Of a DNA stretch of 12,510 nt, positions 1-5,771 are shown piece by piece. Both the position numbers and the translations under genes were made by a program. Every line of letters starts with the position of its first letter. Positions within the stretch are counted from its first letter, which is position 1. This stretch comes from Thermoplasmata archaeon (GTDB taxonomy: Archaea; Thermoplasmatota; Thermoplasmata; Lutacidiplasmatales; UBA184): positions 1 to 12,510 of the forward strand of contig JASHWW010000083.1 of the NCBI GenBank assembly GCA_030043855.1. The letters run 5' to 3'. The notes below the pieces were generated by a model, which worked only from the letters and a program-made list of their open reading frames with translations, searched no databases and was not told the origin of the DNA.

Positions 1-2
1 TG

Positions 3-806
3 AAGGACGTCCTCCTCCTTGATGTCACGCCGCTCTCGCTCGGCGTCGAGACGATGGGCGGGGTGCTGACCCACCTGATCGAGCGGAACACGACGATCCC
101 GACCCGGAAGAGCCAGATCTTCACGACCGCCTCCGACAACCAGTCGACGGTCGAGATCAAGGTCGCCCAGGGCGAGCGGCCGATCGCGGCCGACAACGTC
201 GCGCTCGGTAGCTTCCTGCTGACCGGCATCCCGCCGGCGCCGCGCGGCGTGCCGCAGGTGGAGGTCACGTTCGACATCGACGCGAACGGGATCCTGAACG
301 TCTCCGCGAAGGATCTCGCGAGCGGGCGCAAGCAGGGGATCACCATCTCCGCCTCGAACAAGCTCTCGAAGGACGAGGTCGCGAAGATGGTCCACCAGGC
401 GGAGGAGTTCGCCGAGAAGGACCGCGAGCGCGCCGAGCTGATCGCGGCGAAGAACCAGGGCGAGTCGCTCGCTTACGAGGCCGAGCGGCTCTTGACCGAG
501 CAGAAGGAGAAGCTCGACGCTGCCGAGACCGAGACGCTCCGCGGCAAGGTCGAGGCGCTCCGCGCCGCGCTCGCGACGAAGGACGTCGGCGTGGCCGAAG
601 TCCGCACCAAGACCGACGACCTCACGCGATCGCTGCACGCGCTCGCCCAGAAGCTCTACCAGTCGGGAGCCGCCCCGCCGCCGGGCGGACCGGCCGGCCC
701 CGAGACCGGGGCCGAAGGCGCCCCCCCCACCGACGCCGGCACGACCGGTCCGGTCGACGCCGACTACAAGGTCGTCGACGACACGGGCGAGAAGGGCGCC
801 CCGTAG
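3..806 (+). CDS. dnaK: Hsp70 chaperone DnaK, C-terminal part (5' end outside window)
   Basis: Frame 3 is open from the left edge to TAG at 804-806, giving 267 residues of DnaK that start in the linker joining the ATPase and peptide-binding domains (DVLLLDVTPLSLGVET, the hydrophobic interdomain linker). Next comes the beta-sandwich substrate domain, roughly the first 130 visible residues, with ERNTTIPT and the VTFDIDANGILNVSAKD strand typical of Hsp70. A charged helical lid follows to about residue 215. The tail is rich in Gly, Pro and Asp and ends near DADYKVVDDTGEKGAP, like many DnaK tails. Known role: ATP-dependent folding of cytosolic clients with DnaJ and GrpE. Those partners and the ATPase domain are not in this window. 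The gene converges on citrate synthase with only 15 bases between the two stop codons. Many archaea lack DnaK and those that have it got it from bacteria, so its presence is informative about lineage. Confidence 0.96.
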   Translation, partial: KDVLLLDVTPLSLGVETMGGVLTHLIERNTTIPTRKSQIFTTASDNQSTVEIKVAQGERPIAADNVALGSFLLTGIPPAPRGVPQVEVTFDIDANGILNVSAKDLASGRKQGITISASNKLSKDEVAKMVHQAEEFAEKDRERAELIAAKNQGESLAYEAERLLTEQKEKLDAAETETLRGKVEALRAALATKDVGVAEVRTKTDDLTRSLHALAQKLYQSGAAPPPGGPAGPETGAEGAPPTDAGTTGPVDADYKVVDDTGEKGAP

Positions 807-816
807 CGCGTCGCGG

Positions 817-829
817 GCGGGTCACCCGC
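817..829. terminator. Small GC hairpin at the dnaK/citrate synthase convergent junction
   Basis: GCGGG-TCA-CCCGC is a perfect 5-bp inverted repeat with a 3-base loop. The loop is the citrate synthase stop codon read from the other strand (822-824), and the hairpin lies 11 bases after the dnaK stop. It could help end transcripts from either side, but no T tract follows on either strand, so a terminator role is only a weak inference. Confidence 0.25.
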
Positions 830-1949
830 GCAACGGGCGGGGCCAGACCCGCCCGGACGGCGGGCCGACGTACTCGACGTCCGGCCGGATCAGTCGGTTC
901 GCGCCGGCCTGCTCGAGGGCGTGCGCCGTCCATCCGGCCGTCCGCGCCACCGCGAACGTCGGCGTGAACAGGTCCCGGGACAGCCCGACCGACTCGAGGA
1001 CGACCGCGCTGTAGTACTCCACGTTGGTGTACAGGCGGGCGTTCGGTTTCGCCCGACGCAGCGTCGCCAGCGCCGCCCGCTCGACGGCCTCGGCGAGCCG
1101 CAGCCGTTCGGGGTCCGCGACCTCGCGCGCGATCCCGTGGAGCACGACCGCCCGAGGGTCCTCGGTCTTGTACGCCCGGTGGCCGAACCCGAAGAGCAGT
1201 TCGCCGCGCGCGACCCGGTCCGCGACCCACGTCTCCGCGCGCTCGGGCCGACCGACGGCGTCCAGCATGTCGGAGACGAGGCTCGGGGCGCCGCCGTGGA
1301 CCGGTCCCTTGAGCGTCGCGAGCGCGGCGACGGCCGCACTGACGAGATCCGTCTGCGTCGACACCGCGACGCGGAGCGCGAACGTCGAGGCGTTCATCCC
1401 GTGGTCGGCCAGCAGGGCCAGGTACCCCTCGAGGGCGCGGACGCGCGCGGGGTCCGGCGCCGCTCCCGTCAGCATCCACAGGTAGTTCGCGGCGTGCCCC
1501 AGGTCGGAGCGCGGGGCGAGGGGAGCTTGGCCGTGGCTCCGTCGGACGAACCGGGCGAGCAGCTCCGGCGTGCGAGCGATCAGTCGGTACCCCTGGTCGG
1601 CGGTCGGCGGGTACGCGTACGTCCCGTCGCCGAGGGCGGAGAGGATCGTCCGGAGCGCGTCGAGCGGCGGCAGTCGCGGATCCAGGGCGTCGACCACTCC
1701 CACGACGCTCGGCGGGACGTCGCGGGCGGCCGCCAACGCCGCCGCGACCTCCGTCGACGGGTCCCGGTCCGGCGGGTCGCCGTGCAGGAGGAGGTGAACG
1801 ATCGACTCGTACGGGACGCCCGGGACGATCTCCCGCACGTCGAATCCCCGATAGACGAGCTCCCCGGTCTCCCCGCCGACGAACGAGATCTTCGATCGGC
1901 CGACGACGACGTCATCGAGACCCGGCGACACGACGGTGAGCGAGGGCAT
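822..1949 (-). CDS. Citrate synthase (375 aa, single-domain-set archaeal/type I length)
   Basis: This enzyme condenses oxaloacetate and acetyl-CoA to citrate, the entry step of the TCA cycle; 2-methylcitrate synthase activity cannot be excluded from sequence. The full-length protein shows the family signatures in order: His183 in DHGMNAST, His218 in GPVHGGA, His257 in GFGHRAYKTEDPRA, and the substrate-binding Arg336 in ARTAGW followed by His343. The usual catalytic Asp in the NVDFYSG motif is Glu311 here (NVEYYSA). From memory, the same exchange occurs in a clade often annotated citrate synthase 2, so activity is still likely. The usual DHEMNAST Glu is Gly184. The ATG at 1947-1949 lies about 27 nt downstream of a TATA-like box, which supports this start and a leaderless mRNA. 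The gene is divergent from the lsm operon and convergent with dnaK, so it is probably transcribed alone. Confidence 0.95.
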   Translation of the reverse strand: MPSLTVVSPGLDDVVVGRSKISFVGGETGELVYRGFDVREIVPGVPYESIVHLLLHGDPPDRDPSTEVAAALAAARDVPPSVVGVVDALDPRLPPLDALRTILSALGDGTYAYPPTADQGYRLIARTPELLARFVRRSHGQAPLAPRSDLGHAANYLWMLTGAAPDPARVRALEGYLALLADHGMNASTFALRVAVSTQTDLVSAAVAALATLKGPVHGGAPSLVSDMLDAVGRPERAETWVADRVARGELLFGFGHRAYKTEDPRAVVLHGIAREVADPERLRLAEAVERAALATLRRAKPNARLYTNVEYYSAVVLESVGLSRDLFTPTFAVARTAGWTAHALEQAGANRLIRPDVEYVGPPSGRVWPRPLRG

Positions 1950-1973
1950 CGGGCCGCCGAGGACGCTCCGACC

Positions 1974-1984
1974 GAATATCGTAC
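1974..1984 (-). promoter_or_regulatory. TATA-like box of citrate synthase
   Basis: The - strand reads GTACGATATTC, an AT-rich island in GC-rich DNA. Its centre is about 27-28 bases upstream of the ATG at 1949. Archaeal transcription usually starts 22-27 bases after the TATA centre, so the mRNA would begin at or next to the start codon. No Shine-Dalgarno sequence is visible, which fits leaderless translation. Confidence 0.55.
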
Positions 1985-2000
1985 GCTCCCGCGCCGAAGC

Positions 2001-2010
2001 AAACCCTATA
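2001..2010 (+). promoter_or_regulatory. TATA box of the lsm-ribK-raSEA-nadE operon
   Basis: AAACCCTATA is the clearest TATA-like element in the divergent intergenic region. Its end lies 25 bases before the ATG at 2036, so transcription probably starts at or very near the start codon (leaderless). No other promoter-like island precedes the overlapping downstream genes, so this one probably drives all four. Confidence 0.6.
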
Positions 2011-2013
2011 CGG

Positions 2014-2026
2014 CGACCGTTGGTCG
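2014..2026. promoter_or_regulatory. Dyad CGACC-N3-GGTCG between TATA box and lsm start
   Basis: CGACC-GTT-GGTCG is a perfect inverted repeat with a 3-base centre. It sits 3 bases after the TATA element and 9 bases before the ATG. A longer version of the same dyad occupies the same place upstream of hisS. Its position fits an operator that would block transcription start. The factor is unknown; the HTH-riboflavin kinase encoded in this operon is one candidate (inference). Confidence 0.45.
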
Positions 2027-2035
2027 GCGCCCCCG

Positions 2036-2275
2036 ATGGCGGTCCCTCCGCCCAAACTCCTCGAACGGGCGCTCCAGCAACCGGTCGTCCTGCTGCTGAA
2101 GGACGGGCGGACGATCGCGGGCCGGCTGCTCGGCTTCGACGAGCACATGAACCTCGCCCTCGACGGCGCCGAGGAGACCGCCGGGGGTACGACCCGGCGG
2201 TTCGGCAAGATGGTCGTCCGCGGGTCGAACGTCATCGCGATCCACGCCCCGGCGCCCGGCGGAAAGGGTGCATGA
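2036..2275 (+). CDS. Sm-like archaeal protein (LSm/SmAP)
   Basis: The 79-residue protein is a single Sm fold of standard archaeal length. The Sm1 motif spans about residues 16-46 and includes LKDGRTIAGRLLGFDEHMNL. The Sm2 motif is GKMVVRGSNVIAI at about 58-70. The DEHMN and RGSN segments form the uridine-binding pocket in known SmAP rings. Archaeal SmAPs form heptameric rings that bind U-rich RNA; their cellular role in RNA turnover or tRNA processing is less settled. The ATG at 2036 directly follows the predicted transcription start. The stop TGA (2273-2275) overlaps the ribK start in ATGA, so translation is probably coupled. This protein is the first gene of an operon for flavin, archaeosine and NAD synthesis. 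Archaeal lsm genes are often found next to RNA genes, so its pairing with raSEA two genes downstream is sensible. Confidence 0.95.
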   Translation: MAVPPPKLLERALQQPVVLLLKDGRTIAGRLLGFDEHMNLALDGAEETAGGTTRRFGKMVVRGSNVIAIHAPAPGGKGA

Positions 2276-2979
2276 CGCCGCGCCCGGCGCGGCGCGCGGC
2301 CCGCCCCGATCGACCGCGACCCCAGGGGGAGACGCTGGCGGTGCTGAAACTGCTCGCGAGCTCGGGGGCCGACCACACGCCCGTCGTCCTGACGTCCCGG
2401 GAGGTCGGCGACCGCCTCGGGGTGAGCCAGCAGGCCGCCGACCGGTACCTCGTCGCCCTCGAGGGCGCCGGGCTCGTCGACCGGGCGCTCGCGCAGCGAC
2501 GCCAGCGCTTGCAGCTGACGCCGGCCGCGATGGAGCTGTTGCGGACCGAGTACCACAGCTACCGCCGGATCTTCGAGGGCCCCGCAACCGTCGCGTTCTC
2601 GGGCGATGTCACTTCGGGACTGGGGGAGGGACGGTACTATCTGAGCCAGCCCGGCTACGTCGTCCAGTTCACCGAGCGACTCGGCTACACGCCGTACCCG
2701 GGAACGCTCAACGTACGGCTCGCTGCGCCGGCCCTGCGCAAGGCCGGGCTCGTCGCGACCTGGTCCGGGATCCGGATCGATGGGTTCCAGGCGAGCGGCC
2801 GCACCTTCGGGGGCGCCACGTGCTTTCCGGCCCGGCTGCGCGGCCGTTCGTGCCATCTGATCCATCCCGACCGATCGCACTACAAGGACGTCGTCGAGTT
2901 CGTCGCGGCCGAGCGGCTGCGCGACTCCCTGCACCTCAAGGACGGCGACCGCGTCGAGGTCTCGCTCGCCGAAACATGA
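2272..2979 (+). CDS. ribK: CTP-dependent riboflavin kinase with N-terminal HTH (RibK/RbkR type)
   Basis: The 235-residue protein has two parts. Residues ~20-95 form a winged-helix DNA-binding domain (TSREVGDRLGVSQQAADRYL is the recognition region). Residues ~100-235 are the archaeal riboflavin kinase, which makes FMN from riboflavin using CTP rather than ATP. Kinase motifs are GDVTSGLGEGRYYLS (111-125), GYTPYPGTLNVRL (138-150), GGATCFPA (180-187) and the late LKDGDRVEV. HTH-fused forms are known in archaea as RbkR, a bifunctional regulator and kinase that controls riboflavin genes. DNA binding here is therefore expected but not shown. The ATG at 2272 forms ATGA with the lsm stop and places the HTH at a normal distance. 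The frame is open further upstream, but those starts lie inside lsm or its promoter. The stop overlaps raSEA in a second ATGA. The N-terminal 20 residues are Arg/Pro rich. Confidence 0.92.
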   Translation: MTPRPARRAARPDRPRPQGETLAVLKLLASSGADHTPVVLTSREVGDRLGVSQQAADRYLVALEGAGLVDRALAQRRQRLQLTPAAMELLRTEYHSYRRIFEGPATVAFSGDVTSGLGEGRYYLSQPGYVVQFTERLGYTPYPGTLNVRLAAPALRKAGLVATWSGIRIDGFQASGRTFGGATCFPARLRGRSCHLIHPDRSHYKDVVEFVAAERLRDSLHLKDGDRVEVSLAET

Positions 2980-3998
2980 CCCCGGAGTCGCTCGCCCGGG
3001 AGGTCGCCCGGGACCGTCGCCCGGCGCCCGCGGAGTCGGACGCCGCGTCGCGCTACGTCCGCCAGTGGGTCGAAGCCGAGGCGATCGGTGCGGAGCGCGT
3101 CTCGGCGTTCGTGCTGATCCTGCACACCCGGGGGTGCTACTGGGCCGACCAGAAGGGATGCTCGATGTGCGGGTACGCCAAGGACACGCTGGGGCGGTCG
3201 GCGACGCCGGCCGAGCTGTCGTCGCAGCTCGCGCGGGCCCTCGGCCGGTACCGGGGCGAGCCGTACGTGAAGATCTACACCTCCGGCAGTTTCCTGGACG
3301 ACCGCGAGGTCGACCCCGAGTGCCGGGCGGCGATCGTGCGCGGGTTCGCGGGCAGCGCCCGCCGTCTCCTCTTCGAGACGCTCCCCGAGTTCGCGACACC
3401 GGACCGGATCGCCCCGCTCGCCGCGTCGTTCCCCGGCGAACTCGAGGTCGCGCTCGGGTTGGAGACGACCGATCCGGTCGTCCTCGCGCGGTACGTCCAC
3501 AAGAACGCCCCGCCGTCCGAGTATCTCGCCGCCGGGGACCGGGTCCGGTCGCTGGGCGCCCGGGCGAAGGCGTACCTCCTGCTCAAGCCGCCGTACCTGA
3601 CGGAAGCCGAGTCGATCGAGGACGTCGTCCGCTCCGTCGCGGAGGCGAGCGGTCATTTCGACGCCCTCTCGATCAATCCGGTCCACATCCAGAACGGGAC
3701 CGTCGTGGAGTGGCTCTACCGCCGGGGCCGGTACCGACCGCCGTGGCTCTGGTCCGTCGTCGAGGCGCTCCGTCGCGGGGCCGCGGTCCGGAGCGCGGCC
3801 CGGCTCGTCTCGTTCCCGACGGCCGGCGGGCTCCCGCGCGGTCCGCACAATTGCGGCCGGTGCGACACCCGGGTGCTCGCCGCCATCGAAGCCGCTTCGC
3901 TCGACCAGTCGTTCGACGCGCTCGACGCGCTCGCCTGCGACTGTCGGGGTGAGTGGGCCGCGTCCCGGGGATTGGAACCGCTGGGAGTCGAGGCGTGA
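2976..3998 (+). CDS. Archaeosine biosynthesis radical SAM protein RaSEA
   Basis: This 340-residue protein belongs to the TIGR01210/Elp3-like radical SAM group. With ArcS, RaSEA completes archaeosine at position 15 of archaeal tRNAs: ArcS attaches lysine to preQ0 in tRNA, and RaSEA cleaves the adduct radically to leave the formamidine of archaeosine. The 4Fe-4S ligands are Cys54, Cys62 and Cys65 in GCYWADQKGCSMCGY. SAM and barrel strands are visible at YVKIYTSGSFLDD (97-109), LLFETLPEF (131-139), LEVALGLET (156-164) and LSINPVHIQNGT (231-242). Near the C-terminus are GPHNCGRCD (289-297, Cys293 and Cys296) and CDC (321-323), which could bind a second metal. The ATG at 2976 overlaps the ribK stop in ATGA. 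The TGA at 3996-3998 overlaps the nadE GTG. No arcS or tgtA is in the window. A different Elp3-like tRNA enzyme is the main alternative and seems unlikely. Confidence 0.88.
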   Translation: MTPESLAREVARDRRPAPAESDAASRYVRQWVEAEAIGAERVSAFVLILHTRGCYWADQKGCSMCGYAKDTLGRSATPAELSSQLARALGRYRGEPYVKIYTSGSFLDDREVDPECRAAIVRGFAGSARRLLFETLPEFATPDRIAPLAASFPGELEVALGLETTDPVVLARYVHKNAPPSEYLAAGDRVRSLGARAKAYLLLKPPYLTEAESIEDVVRSVAEASGHFDALSINPVHIQNGTVVEWLYRRGRYRPPWLWSVVEALRRGAAVRSAARLVSFPTAGGLPRGPHNCGRCDTRVLAAIEAASLDQSFDALDALACDCRGEWAASRGLEPLGVEA

Positions 3999-4804
3999 CC
4001 GACCTGGCGCCGCGGCTCCCGGCGCACGCGGCGCGTACGATCGCGCAGTTCCTCCGGGCGCACGCCGGGGGGACGGAGGCGAACGGAGTCGTGGTCGCGC
4101 TCTCCGGCGGCATCGACAGCGCCGTGACCGCGCGGCTCGCGCGGGATGCGCTGGGTCCGGAACGGGTCTTCGGCGTGCTGCTGCCGGGCGCGGGATACCC
4201 CGATGCGCTGCGGGCGGAGACGGAGGCGTACGCCCGATCGCTCGGCATCGCGTCCCGGACGATCCCGATCGGAGCGATCGAGGCGGCGTACCGCGCGGCG
4301 TTGCCGGACCTCGCCGACCGGGTCACCGTCGGGAACGTCACCGCCCGGATCCGCATGACGGCCCTCTACGCCATCGCCCGCGACCGGGGGGCGCTGGTCG
4401 CGGGGACGGGGAACAAGTCCGAGCTGCTCCTCGGCTACTTCACGAAGTTCGGGGACGGCGGGGTCGACCTGCTGCCGATCGGCGACCTCTACAAGACCCA
4501 AGAGCGCGCCCTCGCCGCCGAGTTGGACCTCCCCGCCGCGATCCGCGAGCGCGCCCCGACGGCGGGGTTCTGGGAGGGGCAGACCGACGAGGCGGAGCTG
4601 GGGTTCCGGTACGAGGACGCCGACCGGATCCTGCACGGGCTCGAAGAGCTGCGCACCGAGGCGGAGATCGTCGCGGCGACGGGCCTTCCGGCGGAGACGG
4701 TCCGGGCGGTCGCCGAACGCGTCGCGCGGAACCGCCACAAGCGGCGCCTGCCGCCGATCCCGAAGCTGGGGCTGCGGACGGTCGGTCTCGACTGGCGCGA
4801 CTGA
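3995..4804 (+). CDS. nadE: NH3-dependent NAD+ synthetase
   Basis: NadE amidates nicotinic acid adenine dinucleotide to NAD+ with ATP and ammonia in the cytosol. The 269 residues match the ammonia-dependent form and no glutaminase domain is present. Motifs are the PP-loop SGGIDS (37-42), NVTARIRM (114-121), GTGNKSE (137-143) followed by GYFTKFGDG (147-155), DLLPIGDLYKTQ (158-169) and AGFWEGQTDE (190-199). The C-terminal RNRHKRRLPPIPKL matches the family end. The GTG at 3995 overlaps the raSEA TGA (GTGA). An in-frame GTG 42 bases upstream would add an unrelated 14-residue extension inside raSEA, so 3995 is preferred. It is the last gene of the overlapping operon; together with ribK it places FMN and NAD synthesis under one promoter. 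The following 82 bases hold the promoter of the next gene. Confidence 0.95.
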   Translation: MTDLAPRLPAHAARTIAQFLRAHAGGTEANGVVVALSGGIDSAVTARLARDALGPERVFGVLLPGAGYPDALRAETEAYARSLGIASRTIPIGAIEAAYRAALPDLADRVTVGNVTARIRMTALYAIARDRGALVAGTGNKSELLLGYFTKFGDGGVDLLPIGDLYKTQERALAAELDLPAAIRERAPTAGFWEGQTDEAELGFRYEDADRILHGLEELRTEAEIVAATGLPAETVRAVAERVARNRHKRRLPPIPKLGLRTVGLDWRD

Positions 4805-4832
4805 CGCCGCCCGGGCCCTCGCGCGCCGGCGC

Positions 4833-4840
4833 AACCTTAT
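4833..4840 (+). promoter_or_regulatory. TATA-like element upstream of the CDIN1-like gene
   Basis: AACCTTAT is the only AT-rich island between nadE and the next start codon. Its centre lies about 49 bases before the ATG at 4887, which would give a leader of about 20 bases, unlike the leaderless spacing of lsm, citrate synthase and hisS. The presumed leader contains CGACC three times (4855, 4864, 4880). No Shine-Dalgarno sequence is apparent. Confidence 0.4.
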
Positions 4841-4886
4841 CCGCCGAGACGGTTCGACCGAGCCGACCTCGTCCGAGTACGACCCG

Positions 4887-5771
4887 ATGGACCGCGCCAC
4901 CTATCTCCGCCTCTCCGAGCAACTCGCGACCTACGAGGACGTCCACCGCGTCGCGCACGCGGAGGGCCTCGACGAGGAGCTCTTGTTCGTCATCCACACC
5001 CACCGGGTCAGTCGCGACGCGACCCGGCGGTTCTACGTCGTCAAGCGCCAGCTCCCCCGACTCGCCGGCCAGTGGAAGCGCGGCCGGTCGATCCTCGACA
5101 TCGCGACGGAGTGGAAGTTCCCGCCGGTCCTCATGGGCCAGCAGATGCTCGGCGAGCTCGGCATCCCCCGCAAGAAGGTCTGGCAGACGTTCCTGCATCC
5201 CGAGACCGCCCCGGACGCCCGGCTCCGCCACGAGGTCGAAGACCTCCTCGCCCACGACATGGTCTACTCGCCCCGCGGCATGGAGCTGCAGCGCGAACGG
5301 GGCCGCAAGGGCGAGGAGCGCCTGCAGCGGTGGCTGGAGAAGCACGGCATCGGCTACCGGACCGAGGCGGACCTGCGCGGCAAGTACGCGAAGACCCCGG
5401 ACGCGCTCCTCGACCAGCCGATCGTCTTCTACGGTCAGAAGCTGACCTGGATCGAGTCGAAGGCGAACTTCGGGGACGACGTCGAGCTGCGGAAGAACCT
5501 CAAGCGCCAGCTCGGGCCGTACACGGAGCTGTTCGGCGAAGGCGCGGTCGTCTACTGGTACGGCTACGTCGACGGGGCGGAGTCGCCCCCGGGGATCCTC
5601 CTCTGGGACGGCACCACGTTCGAGGGGATCACGCCGGTCGTGCCACCGCGTCCCGAGCGATCTCACGCTGGGCACCCGTCGCCAGGTCCCGCTCGGTCAC
5701 CGCACCCGGCGACGCCTCCTTCAGGCCCAGGATCACGGCCCGACGGCTCTTCCGCCGCGCCGCCTCCTTGA
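4887..5771 (+). CDS. CDIN1/C15orf41-like protein with TPD nuclease-like domain
   Basis: Residues 1-130 are mainly helical and resemble the HTH-type N-terminal half of the C15orf41 (CDIN1) family, including a GIPRKKVWQTFLHPE segment. Residues ~138-232 match the TPD domain, a PD-(D/E)XK-like fold: GEERLQRWL (142-150, candidate Glu), KTPDALL (169-175), WIESKANFGDD (188-198, the ExK element) and VVYWYGYV (221-228). The human homologue CDIN1 is linked to congenital dyserythropoietic anaemia type I and binds codanin-1. The archaeal role is unknown and nuclease activity is inferred from fold motifs only. Residues 248-294 are encoded opposite the hisS 3' end, are rich in Pro, Gly and Ser, and have no counterpart in the family as I know it. 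The ATG at 4887 is the first start after nadE with the conserved N-terminus. The gene has its own predicted promoter. Confidence 0.85.
   Translation: MDRATYLRLSEQLATYEDVHRVAHAEGLDEELLFVIHTHRVSRDATRRFYVVKRQLPRLAGQWKRGRSILDIATEWKFPPVLMGQQMLGELGIPRKKVWQTFLHPETAPDARLRHEVEDLLAHDMVYSPRGMELQRERGRKGEERLQRWLEKHGIGYRTEADLRGKYAKTPDALLDQPIVFYGQKLTWIESKANFGDDVELRKNLKRQLGPYTELFGEGAVVYWYGYVDGAESPPGILLWDGTTFEGITPVVPPRPERSHAGHPSPGPARSPHPATPPSGPGSRPDGSSAAPPP

Noticed and set aside
921..2099. 392-codon open frame on the + strand opposite citrate synthase
   Set aside because: Arg-rich, low-complexity translation without any family motif; it is the shadow of the well-conserved citrate synthase gene in high-GC DNA.
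3430..3490. CGACC-N5-GGTCG inside raSEA (a similar one near 748-765 in dnaK) as further dyad sites
   Set aside because: The spacer differs (5 not 3), both are within coding sequence, and such pairs are expected in GC-rich codons.
3953..3994. Upstream GTG as nadE start
   Set aside because: It would add 14 unconserved residues within raSEA; the GTG at 3995 gives the stop/start overlap seen at the other operon junctions.
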